64,000 bases of DNA from Paenibacillus amylolyticus (GCF_001570725.1 NZ_BCNV01000001.1:2480001-2544000), one strand, 5' to 3'; positions 53,338 to 63,296 are shown, counted from the stretch's first letter. Notes: generated from the sequence alone by a model not told the origin. A program made the numbers and translations.

Positions 53338-54175
53338 TTTGATCCAGACCTCCTTTTGTTTTCCTGCGACCAAACAAACTCTCAAGTCCTGGTACAGAGC
53401 GCAAAACTAGTTTAATCGTCATAAACAGAGCCAGTGCAAAAGCGATCAACACTACAGACACAACAGCAATTGTTGGGTCCTGCCATTTCTCCATGTACAG
53501 GAATAGCTGTATTGGCAACGTGTAGCTGTCCTGACGGAGTAGCAGCAGTGCAGCCTCTACCTGATCGAAAGTGAAGACAAAAGCGATTGACCCTGACAAA
53601 AGCAGGGATAGTCGGAGCTGTGGCAGCGTAATTGTGAAAAAGATACGCATCGGTCCTGCGCCAAGGTCCGCGGCAGCTTCCCGGTGAGCCGGGTGCAGAT
53701 TCGCTAATGCACTGCCCACAAGAGTGAGCACGAATGGAAGCACAATGACTGCTTCACCCAAAATTAGCGCAAACAATCCGCCAGCAATATGCATTTTCGA
53801 GAATAAGATCAAATATGCGATACCCAGCGTAATTTTCGGCATAACCATCGGAGATACAAAAAATGCCCTTAAGATACCAGAACCCGGGAAAGGATACTGC
53901 ACGATCGCTAGCGCAGCAAGTGTACCCGTAATCAAAGCCAGCAGAACCGCCCCTGTCGAAGCAATGAGGCTGTTTTTGAAAGCATCGAGAAACTGGGTCT
54001 GCTCACCCAGATTGGCATACCATTTCAAGGTTAGACCTTCTGGCGGGAATTTACTGGCTGAACCTGAGCCTACGGACGTTAACATAATCATGAGCAGCGG
54101 CAGCAGCAAATAAATGGCTACGGCGCCCACAAAGATATAGAGCAGCAGCTTGGTACCCTTGTTGGACTTAACCAT
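53330..54175 (-). CDS. ABC transporter permease (PotC-like)
   Basis: 281 residues, six membrane helices. Coupling-loop motif 'REAAADLGAGPMRIFFTITL' lies in the last third; 'SGSIAFVFTFDQVEAALLL' resembles PotC proteins. The C-terminus is basic. Overlaps the first permease gene by 8 bases and the peptidase gene by 8, so it is fully inside the operon. Partner of the ATPase at 55082 and the binding protein at 56285; spermidine/putrescine-type family, but the true substrate is probably a small cyclic amide or peptide. Confidence 0.9.
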   Translation of the reverse strand: MVKSNKGTKLLLYIFVGAVAIYLLLPLLMIMLTSVGSGSASKFPPEGLTLKWYANLGEQTQFLDAFKNSLIASTGAVLLALITGTLAALAIVQYPFPGSGILRAFFVSPMVMPKITLGIAYLILFSKMHIAGGLFALILGEAVIVLPFVLTLVGSALANLHPAHREAAADLGAGPMRIFFTITLPQLRLSLLLSGSIAFVFTFDQVEAALLLLRQDSYTLPIQLFLYMEKWQDPTIAVVSVVLIAFALALFMTIKLVLRSVPGLESLFGRRKTKGGLDQNE

Positions 54176-55085
54176 ACGCCTGACCTCCCTTACGGGAACG
54201 ACGGAACATCAACATTTCCGCCCCTTTATTCACCAGCAACGAGACAACAATGGAAGACACAAGCAAGAACAGGCTGGCAACCGCAGCCATCGGCCAGTTC
54301 GTGTCCAAGGTACGCTGGTATATAAATACCGGAAGTGTCATGACTCTTCCCCCGCCGATTAGCTGAGGAGTGGTGAAGGCGGTGAGACATAGCGTGAACA
54401 CAATCTGTACTCCGCTTGCAATGCCTCTTGCCGATAAGGGCAGGGTAATGGTCAGGAACGTTCGCCAGCTGCCCGACCCCAGATCCTGAGCGGCTGCCTT
54501 TAAGGAGGCGTCACTTTGGGAGAGTACATTCAGGATCGGAAAGACCATAAATGGCAGGAAAATATGGACAAGCGCGACAACGACACCTGTCTCGTTATAT
54601 ATCATGCTGAATCCTTCCTCGGTAAGCCCCAGCCGGATGAACAGCCAGTTCATGAAGCCCTGTTTGGACAGCAACAGCTGCCATCCGTAAGAACGTACAA
54701 CCGCGCTGACCAGTAGCGGAAGAAACGTGAGCAGCAGCAATAACTGCTTCATGCCAGGCTTCTTTAGACCCGCTATGCAATAGGCCAGTGGATAGGCAAG
54801 AAGTAGACTCCATAGCGTAACCTTGAATGCAATGCGAAACGTTGTACCGATTAGCTTCCAATAGTAAGGATCAGACAGAAACGCACGATAGGCACCCCAA
54901 TCCCAGCCCCGAATAAGCTTTCCATTCTCATAAATATCGAAGCTATATCTGCCAAAGATCAACAACCCGCCCAGATAAACGATGCCCATCAGAGCAAGTG
55001 CAGGCAACAGAAGCAACAACCGGGTTACCCATGTGCGGTTTCCAAAGGAATACAGATTCACAATCCGTTCCGCGATCCGGCTCAT
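54168..55085 (-). CDS. ABC transporter permease (PotB-like)
   Basis: 305 residues, six membrane helices. 'YPLAYCIAGLKKPGMKQLLL', 'LVSAVVRSYGWQLLL' and coupling motif 'LKAAAQDLGSGSWRTFLTIT' are typical of PotB. Start overlaps the ATPase stop as ATGA (55082-55085). Pairs with the PotC-like protein to form the channel. Confidence 0.9.
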   Translation of the reverse strand: MSRIAERIVNLYSFGNRTWVTRLLLLLPALALMGIVYLGGLLIFGRYSFDIYENGKLIRGWDWGAYRAFLSDPYYWKLIGTTFRIAFKVTLWSLLLAYPLAYCIAGLKKPGMKQLLLLLTFLPLLVSAVVRSYGWQLLLSKQGFMNWLFIRLGLTEEGFSMIYNETGVVVALVHIFLPFMVFPILNVLSQSDASLKAAAQDLGSGSWRTFLTITLPLSARGIASGVQIVFTLCLTAFTTPQLIGGGRVMTLPVFIYQRTLDTNWPMAAVASLFLLVSSIVVSLLVNKGAEMLMFRRSRKGGQAYG

Positions 55086-56212
55086 ACTCCTGCCCCCTGG
55101 ACTTGATCATGCATGGGTTCGGATAACAAGAGTGCGTCCTCCGGGTCAAAGCCAATTTGTATCGGTTCACCTGGACTAAAACGTGAGGCTCCCCGCTGAT
55201 GCAGCACACTGGCCTGAACCAGAAAACCTTCAGCAATCTGCACACTGTATCGAATATTTGCTCCGCCGTATACCGCTTCAATCACGTGTCCATCCAGTTT
55301 GTTCACACAATGAGTTGCATCTTCTCCGAGTCGAATATACTCATTGCGGATCGATAAGGAATGTCGTGCTCCCGCTTTTGATACGGCATTGCTATCAATG
55401 ACTTTCACCAGCAATGACTTGCCGAAGCAATCCACCCGAATTCCATTCACATCATGTCCTAACACCTTTGTCTCAAAGAGATTGGTATCTCCAATAAACT
55501 TGGCCACGAAGCTATCGGCTGGTCTTTCATAGATTTCATCAGGGGTTGCGTATTGCAGCAGCTTTCCGGCGCGCATGACGCCGATTCGGTCAGACATGTT
55601 CATGGCTTCGCTCTGGTCATGCGTAACAAAGATAAACGTTCCGCCGAACTCACGCTGTATGCGTTTCAGTTCACGCTGCATATCGAGACGTAGCTGCATG
55701 TCCAATGCAGAGAGCGGTTCGTCAAGCAGCAGCACTTCAGGTCTGTTGATCAGTGCGCGAGCAATGGCGACACGTTGGGCCTGCCCCCCGGACAGCTCGG
55801 ATACAGCACGCCTGCCATAGTCTCCGAGTTGGACCAGATCAAGCATTTCACCCACCTGCCGCTTGATATCGGCTTTCGGTAACTTCTTCACCTTTAGCCC
55901 GTAGGCAATGTTGTTGAATACGTCCATATGAGGGAACAGCGCAAGCTGCTGAAAAATCATATTGCTATTGCGTCCATAGGCCGGAATACCGGTAACATCC
56001 CGACCTCCCAGCATAATGGTGCCCTGGTCCGGTTGCTCAAGTCCGCCAAGCATGCGCAGCAGTGTTGTTTTGCCACAGCCACTCGGACCAAGCAAGGAAA
56101 CGAATTCTCCCTTTTTCACTTGGAGTGTTACTTGATCAACGGCGGCTCGCTCACCATAAGTCTTCGTGACTTCCCTTGTTTCAATGGATATGGTCTCTTG
56201 TCCGCTGCTCAT
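55082..56212 (-). CDS. ABC transporter ATP-binding protein (PotA-like)
   Basis: About 376 residues. Walker A 'GPSGCGKTT', Q-loop 'IFQQLALFPHM', signature LSGGQ, Walker B 'VLLLDEPLSALD', switch His 'FVTHDQSEAM', then a C-terminal TOBE regulatory domain. The ATG at 56212 has GGGAGGGA 7 bases upstream; an ATG 7 codons earlier is in frame but overlaps that site. Energises the importer formed with the two permeases. Confidence 0.92.
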   Translation of the reverse strand: MSSGQETISIETREVTKTYGERAAVDQVTLQVKKGEFVSLLGPSGCGKTTLLRMLGGLEQPDQGTIMLGGRDVTGIPAYGRNSNMIFQQLALFPHMDVFNNIAYGLKVKKLPKADIKRQVGEMLDLVQLGDYGRRAVSELSGGQAQRVAIARALINRPEVLLLDEPLSALDMQLRLDMQRELKRIQREFGGTFIFVTHDQSEAMNMSDRIGVMRAGKLLQYATPDEIYERPADSFVAKFIGDTNLFETKVLGHDVNGIRVDCFGKSLLVKVIDSNAVSKAGARHSLSIRNEYIRLGEDATHCVNKLDGHVIEAVYGGANIRYSVQIAEGFLVQASVLHQRGASRFSPGEPIQIGFDPEDALLLSEPMHDQVQGAGV

Positions 56213-56284
56213 CTCTGATTCCCTCCCATCCATTCCGGGTTCAGAGCAGAACCCGGAATTGTTGTGTGCCTGTCAACAATCCTT

Positions 56285-57421
56285 TTATTGAAGCTTTGTT
56301 TTCACCAGTCGGTCCCATAGTTCTTTCCAGGAAGAGCTGTTCTGTGCAAGCACATCCCAGTCTGGATTAATGCCGTTACTTTGCGTTTCCACGGAGAAGG
56401 AAGGATCATCCTTGTACTTGTCCGGAACTGCAGCTGTCGGACTGGTTACCGGCGTACCCGTTGCTTCTGCATATTGTGATAGCGCCTCTGCGCTCAACAA
56501 TTCGTTGATAATTTCGTTTGCAACACGTGTCTGCTCAGGTGTTGAGCCCTTCACGACCTGAAGTGTGTACGGGAAGGAGATGGCACCTTCACTCGGATAC
56601 GCTACGGCAAGTGGAGAACCGCCATCAATCCATGTCTGTGCAACCTGTGCACTGAATGGGGCAATGAGAGCATCACCTGACTCCAGCAGTGCCTTCAGCT
56701 GATCATTGGATGAAACCAATGTGCCAATCTGGTCACTGCGATCTGCCCAGAACTGGAAGGCTGGCTCGGGATTTTCATAGGATGCACCAATCTCTTGACC
56801 TTTGGTAGCAATAAGTGGGGAGATATAGGAATAGAACATATAGTCCCAGAGCGCAGTTTTTCCTTTGAACTCCTCGTTATCCCATAGATCGTTCCAGCTG
56901 GTAGGCGGCGTTTTTACCAGGTCTTTGTTATACACCAAGGCGAAGCTCGAAACACCCCAAACCACACCTTTATTGTCTGCCTTGTGGAAGGCCTCTGGAA
57001 TATCCTTCATATTGGTCACGATGCTTGTATCCAGTGGCTCCCACATATCATCATTCAAACCTTTAGCCGTCGCATCTGCATTGAAGTAACCGAAGTTGAC
57101 GACCGGATTGTTGGCATCAGCCTGCTTGCCAGCGACCATCTTCGGGTACATTACCGAATTGGAGGATTCCTCAAAGGTGACTTCAACGTTGGGATTTTCT
57201 TTCACATACTCGGCAACCACTTCTTTCGGAACGACGTCTTGATTGGAACCAGCCCAGATAAACATCGTCAGCTTAACTTTGTCTCCGCTTGCTCCTGAAG
57301 ATCCGCTCTCTCCGGCAGTATTACTTGAGCTGCCTGCTCCACCGCAAGCGGAAAGCACCAATGTACTGGCCAGTGTCAGTGAGGCAAGGCTGAGAAAGCG
57401 TTTTTTGTTTGATTTGAACAT
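56285..57421 (-). CDS. ABC transporter substrate-binding lipoprotein (PotD-like)
   Basis: 378 residues. Lipobox 'LVLSACGG' fixes the start at ATG 57421 (GGGGGAATT upstream). Extracellular solute-binding protein type 1: 'LTMFIWAGSNQDVVPKEVVA' , 'NFGYFNADAT', 'PTSWNDLWDNEEFKGK' and 'PFSAQVAQTWIDGG'. It lies between hyuB and the ATPase gene. Spermidine/putrescine-family by fold; which ligand it binds is not visible. Confidence 0.9.
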   Translation of the reverse strand: MFKSNKKRFLSLASLTLASTLVLSACGGAGSSSNTAGESGSSGASGDKVKLTMFIWAGSNQDVVPKEVVAEYVKENPNVEVTFEESSNSVMYPKMVAGKQADANNPVVNFGYFNADATAKGLNDDMWEPLDTSIVTNMKDIPEAFHKADNKGVVWGVSSFALVYNKDLVKTPPTSWNDLWDNEEFKGKTALWDYMFYSYISPLIATKGQEIGASYENPEPAFQFWADRSDQIGTLVSSNDQLKALLESGDALIAPFSAQVAQTWIDGGSPLAVAYPSEGAISFPYTLQVVKGSTPEQTRVANEIINELLSAEALSQYAEATGTPVTSPTAAVPDKYKDDPSFSVETQSNGINPDWDVLAQNSSSWKELWDRLVKTKLQ

Positions 57422-57489
57422 GCGAATTCCCCCATCCATGTAGTTGGTTTTATCAATAAACAAGAACTAAATAGTCTCCATACACTTGA

Positions 57490-59463
57490 TCAATGAAACC
57501 CTATTTTCTCGCGTAACCCTTCCATAATGTCGGATATCTCCCGTGGATCTACAGATAGGGAATCCTTATACTTCTCCTCTACAACGCCCATGGTCTGACG
57601 CTTCAGGTAGTCTCTCAATGCAAGCGGAGCACTCAGCAATGACTGATTCAGCGATACCTGCATCTCGTCGCTCCATATGGTTTCGAATTGCTCCCGTGCC
57701 TTGCCATAGGCGAATTCCTCCTGCTGCCGTGGGCGCTTGACGCGCAGTTGTTCGGTATCTCTCTCGTTCAGCTCCAGGCCGTCAATCACAACACCATATA
57801 ACTCAAGGGCTTTCTCCGGGGATACCAGCCCACTTCTTACATCTTCCAGAACCAGACGTGAATCACGCTCAAATGGATCGCCATATCCGCCTCCACCTTG
57901 CGACAGGAACGTAACCGTTTCTCCAGGCTGAAGTAGCAGCTCATCAATTCTTCCCAGATGATCCTCACTTGCACGTCCAGCATTGAGAATCGCTTCTCCA
58001 TGTGAACCTACGCCGCCACCGAGCCTGCCCCAGGGCTGAAATTCCATGCGCTCCATGTTTCTGGCCGTCATTACGGTATCGGGTGTTAGAATTCTGACGC
58101 ACAGGTCAATCCCGCTTCCACCGCGGAAGGTTCCCGCACCTGCCGAATCCGCACGAAGACCATAATGCTCGATCAACACAGGCATCTCGGATTCCACTGT
58201 TTCCGCAGGGATATTCCGAAGATGACCAACGGCAAAATCCATGCCATCAATCCCATCTTTCATCGGCCTTGCTCCCGAACCACCGCAGATCGGCTGAATT
58301 ACGCCTACCTTTTTCTTGCCATCGGATGCATCTGTCATCGCCATCATGACGATGCAGGCTTGTCCAGCTCCTGCCGCGGGAACCTTGCTGGCCTGAGCTT
58401 TCCCCAAAGCACCCGTGATGACGTCCATCAGCCGGATAAAGGTCGCAGCACGTGCCCCAACAGCTGCCATCGGCTCCGGGTTGAGTACGGAAGCAGGTGG
58501 CACATAATTTCGTACCATTCGAATCATGCCCGAATTCCACGGAATCGTCGGATCGAGCGTACGGAAATAACGAATGAGTGCGGGCACCAGCATGTAATGC
58601 CCCTGTTGGTTGTGGGTAGGAATGTTGAATGAAGCCCTGACCTGAGGATCGGTGCCACTAAAGTCGAGATGAATGTCACTGCCTGCAATCGTCATTCTGC
58701 AGCGTAACCGGATCGGATATCCTCCTGGGCCTTTCTCCAGGTAATCCCAGAAGTCATAAGAACCGTCCGGAATATCCTGCACAATGGCACGAGCCTTCAG
58801 CTCGGCGTATTCCAGCAAATGTTCGATGCCCTGCTCGATTTTCTCCACGCCATATCGTGCAATGAGTTCCCCAAGCCGCTGCTCTCCCCGATTCAACGCA
58901 GCCATAAGCGCTTTGAGATCACCGAGATTTTGCTCTGGAATTCGGCTGTTGTCCAGAAACATGCGCAGGATCTGCTCGTTAAGAACACCGGCTTCATACA
59001 GCTTGACTGGTGCAATTCGAATGCCTTCCATATGAATATCGTAGGCGCTGGGAGATACGCTCCCCGGTACCTTGCCGCCTACATCGGATGAATGGACAAA
59101 GCACATGCCGTAAGCGATGATTCGCCCTTCATGAAAATAAGGCTTGATAAGATGAATGTCTGGAAGGTGTGTAACCATGCCTTTGGTGGAATAAGGATCA
59201 TTACATATGACGAGATCTCCTTCTTTCCAGTCTTCTATGCTGTCAATGGTCGCAGCAGCCGGAATGCCCAGAGACAGATTGTAACCCGTCTCCAGCGGCG
59301 ACCCGAACGTTTCCCCGGAAGGAGATAAAAGGTAGGTTCCAAAATCGCCTGTTTCTTTTACAAAAGCGGTGAAGCCTGTCCGTAAAACGACATTCGCCAT
59401 TTCTTCCACCGCAGCCTGAATTCGGTTGTTGAAAATCTCAAGAAAGACCTTGTCGCCGATCAT
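57490..59463 (-). CDS. hyuB: Hydantoinase/oxoprolinase subunit B
   Basis: 657 residues. HyuB landmarks: 'NRIQAAVEEMANVVLRTGFT', 'FVHSSDVGGKVPGS', 'DLHLDFSGTDPQVR'-like strand, 'NVPRNVPPA'-type 'RNYVPPASVLNPEPMAAVGA', and the late 'PGETVTFLSQGGGGYGDPFE'. With HyuA it hydrolyses a cyclic amide (N-methylhydantoin, hydantoin or 5-oxoproline type), usually at the cost of ATP. ATG overlaps the hyuA stop (ATGA), so the two subunits are made together. Confidence 0.93.
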   Translation of the reverse strand: MIGDKVFLEIFNNRIQAAVEEMANVVLRTGFTAFVKETGDFGTYLLSPSGETFGSPLETGYNLSLGIPAAATIDSIEDWKEGDLVICNDPYSTKGMVTHLPDIHLIKPYFHEGRIIAYGMCFVHSSDVGGKVPGSVSPSAYDIHMEGIRIAPVKLYEAGVLNEQILRMFLDNSRIPEQNLGDLKALMAALNRGEQRLGELIARYGVEKIEQGIEHLLEYAELKARAIVQDIPDGSYDFWDYLEKGPGGYPIRLRCRMTIAGSDIHLDFSGTDPQVRASFNIPTHNQQGHYMLVPALIRYFRTLDPTIPWNSGMIRMVRNYVPPASVLNPEPMAAVGARAATFIRLMDVITGALGKAQASKVPAAGAGQACIVMMAMTDASDGKKKVGVIQPICGGSGARPMKDGIDGMDFAVGHLRNIPAETVESEMPVLIEHYGLRADSAGAGTFRGGSGIDLCVRILTPDTVMTARNMERMEFQPWGRLGGGVGSHGEAILNAGRASEDHLGRIDELLLQPGETVTFLSQGGGGYGDPFERDSRLVLEDVRSGLVSPEKALELYGVVIDGLELNERDTEQLRVKRPRQQEEFAYGKAREQFETIWSDEMQVSLNQSLLSAPLALRDYLKRQTMGVVEEKYKDSLSVDPREISDIMEGLREKIGFH

Positions 59464-61508
59464 ACTTCCACCTCCCCAATCACGTTGCCGTGTACATCCC
59501 GGTATACCTTGTATCCAGGCGGGATAAAGATCGTGGTATCATATTCCTCCACAATAATGGGCCCGAGAATAGGGGCATCCACCGATGGAATCTGTCCTCT
59601 TTTGACTACCTTCGCTGTCTGCTGTACATGGTCAAAAGTAATGATCCTGTATTCCACTTCACTCTCGTCGAATGGCAAATCTACCGGATCTACCGTGTTA
59701 CGGGTAGGCAAAACACCAACAATGGTCGCTCGAAGACTTACAAACATTACCTCTGCCTCTGGCTGACTAATGCCAAACACGTTTTGGTAAGAGGTATGGA
59801 ATTTCATCCCTGCCTTCTTGGGATCTTCAATTTCTTCCAATGTCAGCGTGACCTCCAGATCAAAGGCCTGTCCTTCATAGCGCATATCCGCACTGTATAG
59901 GCAATAAATATGATCCAGTTTGACACCACCACGGGCTTCCTCATCGACCCAGCTACGTCCTTGGTTTTCCAGTCCAGTGAAAAGAGATCTTAACTCACCA
60001 GGCTCCAGATTCTGGGTGCTCTTGTGTAACGTATGAACAAAATCATTGCGAAGATTGGCAACCGTGCAACCCATGGCACACAGTGTTCCAGGAGATGGCG
60101 GGATCAGTACTCTGCCGATGCCTACCTCACGTGCCATCAGAAAAGCATGCATCGGGCCAGCTCCACCATATGCGAGCAACGTAAAATCGCGGGGATCAAC
60201 GCCCTTGCGGGCCATCAGAGGGGAAAACTGGGCATACATATTGGCAGTTGCCACATCGAGAATGGCTTGCGCAGTCTGTTCGGCATTCAGTCCAAGCTTC
60301 TCTCCCAGATTGGAAAGAGTACGCTCTGCAAGTTCGGGATACAGACGCATTTGTCCGCCAAGGAAACGGTCAGCGTGCAGGATACCGAGCTGTAGATAGG
60401 CATCTGTGGTTGTCGGCTCTTCTCCACCACGCTGATAGCAGGCCGGACCGGGATTGGCTCCAGCGCTGCGCGGTCCAACTTTGAGTACGCCTACGGAATC
60501 AAGCCATGCAATTGAACCACCACCTGCCCCAATGGCTGTTACATCAACAGCAGGAATGATGACAGGAAAATCCCCAACTTTGTTCTCGGATGAATAAGCC
60601 GGTTCTTTGTCAATAAGGGCAACATCAACGCTTGTCCCACCCATGTCAAATGTGATGACCTGATGAATGCCAGCTCGTTCAGCGATATGGGTCGCGGCGA
60701 TTACACCGGAAGCAGGTCCGGATAGGAGTGTGCGTACCGGCTCATTAGCCGCTCTGGCAGCCGTCATAATGCCACCGTTGGACATAGTCGACAGCAAGTT
60801 GGCTTTGAGACCATACGCCTGAATCCCTTCTTGCAAACGCAGGAAGTAAGACCCCATTCGTTCACCTACATAAGCATTCATGGCCGTTGCAAGTGTTCTT
60901 TCGAACTCACGCTGTTGTGGCCAGATGGCGCTGCTTCGGCAGATGAACAGTTGCGGATAACGTTCCCTGATCAGATCTTCCGCAAGCTGTTCATGAGCAG
61001 GATTCACATAAGCATGTAAGAAACTGATCGCCAAAGCGGTAACACCATCCTCCACCAGCTCATCCACCGCTTGCAGCAGCTGTTCCTGATTGAGTGGCTG
61101 GAGTATTCCCCCGCTCGCAATCACCCGTTCATCGACTTCCTTGACGCGATGTCTCGGTACCAGCGCATCGGTCTTGTCACCATACAGATTGGTTGTATCC
61201 TCAAGTCGCAACCGGCGGATTTCAAGAATGTCACGAAATCCTTTGGTCACCAGCAGACCTGTAACTGCACCATTTCGTTCGATTAACGTGTTTACGCCGA
61301 GCGTGGTACCATGCACAAACAGATCAATCTCACGAATGTTCACGCCATTTGCCTTGAGCTGATCCAGTGCGTTAAAAATCGCCTGTTCCGGAGCTGCCGC
61401 AATCGATGGCGTCTTCAGCGCCGCAATCACCTTGCCCTGATGGTCCATTACCAGCGCGTCCGTGAAAGTACCTCCGATATCTATGCCTAAACGGTAGATT
61501 GTGTCCAC
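59460..61508 (-). CDS. hyuA: Hydantoinase/oxoprolinase subunit A
   Basis: 682 residues, actin-like ATPase fold. Phosphate-1 motif 'GIDIGGTFTDALVMD', 'FVHGTTLGVNTLIERNGAVT', 'SGPASGVIAATHIAERAG', adenosine-region 'TFDMGGTSVDVALID' and 'YGGAGPMHAFLMAREVG'. Start is GTG 8 bases after AAGGAG. It activates the substrate with ATP for HyuB. First structural gene after the FCD regulator. Acetophenone-carboxylase-type activity is an alternative within the family; the peptidase and importer nearby favour an amide substrate. Confidence 0.93.
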   Translation of the reverse strand: MDTIYRLGIDIGGTFTDALVMDHQGKVIAALKTPSIAAAPEQAIFNALDQLKANGVNIREIDLFVHGTTLGVNTLIERNGAVTGLLVTKGFRDILEIRRLRLEDTTNLYGDKTDALVPRHRVKEVDERVIASGGILQPLNQEQLLQAVDELVEDGVTALAISFLHAYVNPAHEQLAEDLIRERYPQLFICRSSAIWPQQREFERTLATAMNAYVGERMGSYFLRLQEGIQAYGLKANLLSTMSNGGIMTAARAANEPVRTLLSGPASGVIAATHIAERAGIHQVITFDMGGTSVDVALIDKEPAYSSENKVGDFPVIIPAVDVTAIGAGGGSIAWLDSVGVLKVGPRSAGANPGPACYQRGGEEPTTTDAYLQLGILHADRFLGGQMRLYPELAERTLSNLGEKLGLNAEQTAQAILDVATANMYAQFSPLMARKGVDPRDFTLLAYGGAGPMHAFLMAREVGIGRVLIPPSPGTLCAMGCTVANLRNDFVHTLHKSTQNLEPGELRSLFTGLENQGRSWVDEEARGGVKLDHIYCLYSADMRYEGQAFDLEVTLTLEEIEDPKKAGMKFHTSYQNVFGISQPEAEVMFVSLRATIVGVLPTRNTVDPVDLPFDESEVEYRIITFDHVQQTAKVVKRGQIPSVDAPILGPIIVEEYDTTIFIPPGYKVYRDVHGNVIGEVEV

Positions 61509-61549
61509 AAGCTCAACTCCTTTATGACCGGGTATTATTCTAAGGAATG

Positions 61550-62284
61550 TTATTGGTTTTGGTTTTGCATGGTGAAATAACGTTTGACATCATCGATCAT
61601 TTGGTTGATATGATTCACCATTGCCGCTTCAGCCTGCTCAGGAGAGCCCGCTACAATAGCATCCAGAATCTGCTGATGATCTACAACTAATTCACTTCCT
61701 ACTCTCCGGCGAATATACGCGGTCTCCAGAAAATCACGGCTTGTCTCCCATACCAGTTCAACCGCATGCAGAAGAATTTGGTTTTGCGCGGCATAAGCCA
61801 GCAATCTGTGAAACTCCCGGTCCTCCTCGTATGGTATAATATTCTTGGAAAGCAATTCATGCTGGTTCGCAATCGATGCTTGCAACAGAACTATGTATTC
61901 TTTCGTGGCACGCTGTGCTGCGAGGGAAGCGATCTCCCGTTCAAGAGCCCTTCTGGCAACGAGAACATCTAACAGAGCCTTTTCCCCAGAATGGTTCAGC
62001 ATCTGAATTAACTGTGAATTCACACTTTTTTGCTGCAAATCTCTCTCCAACATCTTGATTCGCTCAAGTCCCTGTTCAGTCAATGTTCTTCCCTTGCGAC
62101 CTTCCAGAACCGTAAAACCTTCAACATCCATCTCCATAAGCCTTCTTCCGATGGTTGCCTGACTCAGACCATACGTTTTGCCCAAAGTATGAACCAACGT
62201 ACTGGCCCCGATGGGAGCGCTCGCGTCTCGAAGCTGCTTCAGCAGTTCGTATTCCAACTCCATTTCGTTTAGCTCAGGACCCAC
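61550..62284 (-). CDS. FCD-domain regulator with an NrpR-like winged helix
   Basis: 244 residues. The C-terminal ~150 residues are an FCD ligand domain ('LVARRALEREIASLAAQRAT', 'DREFHRLLAYAA', 'VVDHQQILDAIVAG', 'MVNHINQMIDD') with metal-ligand histidines. The N-terminal part is not a normal GntR helix-turn-helix: 'GASTLVHTLGKTYGLSQATI' followed by 'GRRLMEMDVEGF' resembles the winged helix of NrpR. GTG start behind GGGGGGAT. It leads the hyu operon and presumably controls it by binding the substrate or product. Confidence 0.82.
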   Translation of the reverse strand: MGPELNEMELEYELLKQLRDASAPIGASTLVHTLGKTYGLSQATIGRRLMEMDVEGFTVLEGRKGRTLTEQGLERIKMLERDLQQKSVNSQLIQMLNHSGEKALLDVLVARRALEREIASLAAQRATKEYIVLLQASIANQHELLSKNIIPYEEDREFHRLLAYAAQNQILLHAVELVWETSRDFLETAYIRRRVGSELVVDHQQILDAIVAGSPEQAEAAMVNHINQMIDDVKRYFTMQNQNQ

Positions 62285-62463
62285 TACATATCCCCCCTCT
62301 TCGTTATTTAATTATTATTTAATCGACTTTTTCGTAGTTGTTACTCATTGATGATTAACGATAGTATAACTTCAAACCACCGTAATTTCAATAATTCTCA
62401 TCAAATTAGTGCGATTTATTTTTCCAGCTATATTCTGCGCCTTTCAAATTCAAAATAAAAATT

Positions 62464-62523
62464 AAAAAAGAGCATTTCACATCCTTTATTCCAGCGTTTA
62501 ACTGGAGGATGCAATCTGCTCTT
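62464..62523 (-). terminator. Terminator after the class II aldolase gene
   Basis: Long hairpin: AAGAGCA (62468-62474) with TGCTCTT (62517-62523) and inner CATCCT/AGGATG; the minus strand then runs TTTTTTAATTTT. Confidence 0.8.
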
Positions 62524-62565
62524 AACATAGCAATTTTTCAAAATCACTTATGAACAAATAATGTA

Positions 62566-63228
62566 TCAGGACTTGAGTTGTTGCAGCAACTGAACACGAT
62601 AGGCTTCACTTTCAAGGGATTGGATTTCCTTATATTCTTCGGCAGTAAGCACTTTGGGCTCCCCGGCTGCCTTTGCGATCATATATACCTTCGCGCTTTC
62701 TTCCACGACCTGGGTGCGGTAGTAGGCTTCGCGGAGGTTTTTACCCGTTGTGACCAATCCGTGATTAACGAGAATGAGTGCCGTATGTTCTTCTACCTTT
62801 GCTGAGACCGCATCCGCAAGAAGTTTCGTCGTTGGCAGAACATATGGAACGAACCCGATATCGCCCACCAATGCCGACTGATCAGGGAACAAGTGTGGCA
62901 ATTCATCGAAAACGAGACTGAGTGCGATCGTGTATGCCGGATGCGTATGCACAATGGCTTGGATATCAGGATTCACACGATAGCTGTACAGATGCATCAA
63001 TACTTCGGAAGAAGGGCGTGTTGCTCCCGCACGAGTCTCTCCTGTCTCGATATCAATGGCGATCCATTCGTCAGGCTCCAGATCCTCAAGTGCATAACCA
63101 CTCGGAGACAATAGCATCGTTCCCCCAGAGCGAGCGCTCAGATTGCCACCAGGACCGACCACCAGTCCTTGAGCAACTGCTCTCCGGGCATATTTCGTTA
63201 ACTCTTCCCTTACTTGTTGTTCAGACAT
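62566..63228 (-). CDS. Class II aldolase (fuculose/rhamnulose-phosphate aldolase-like)
   Basis: 220 residues, FucA/AraD fold. Phosphate loop 'GPGGNLSAR' and 'RPSSEVLMH' with the catalytic Glu, zinc ligands 'VHTHPAY' and 'LVNHGLV'. Being 68 bases after a rhamnulokinase gene, it most likely cleaves rhamnulose-1-phosphate to lactaldehyde and dihydroxyacetone phosphate, though its short length is closer to L-fuculose-phosphate aldolase than to classical RhaD. AGGAGTGGAG before the ATG. Confidence 0.87.
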   Translation of the reverse strand: MSEQQVREELTKYARRAVAQGLVVGPGGNLSARSGGTMLLSPSGYALEDLEPDEWIAIDIETGETRAGATRPSSEVLMHLYSYRVNPDIQAIVHTHPAYTIALSLVFDELPHLFPDQSALVGDIGFVPYVLPTTKLLADAVSAKVEEHTALILVNHGLVTTGKNLREAYYRTQVVEESAKVYMIAKAAGEPKVLTAEEYKEIQSLESEAYRVQLLQQLKS

Positions 63229-63296
63229 GTTTTCTCCACTCCTGTACTTTTCTTTTTAGCATTTTGCATCCATACTCATTTCATTGAATCTGTTCA

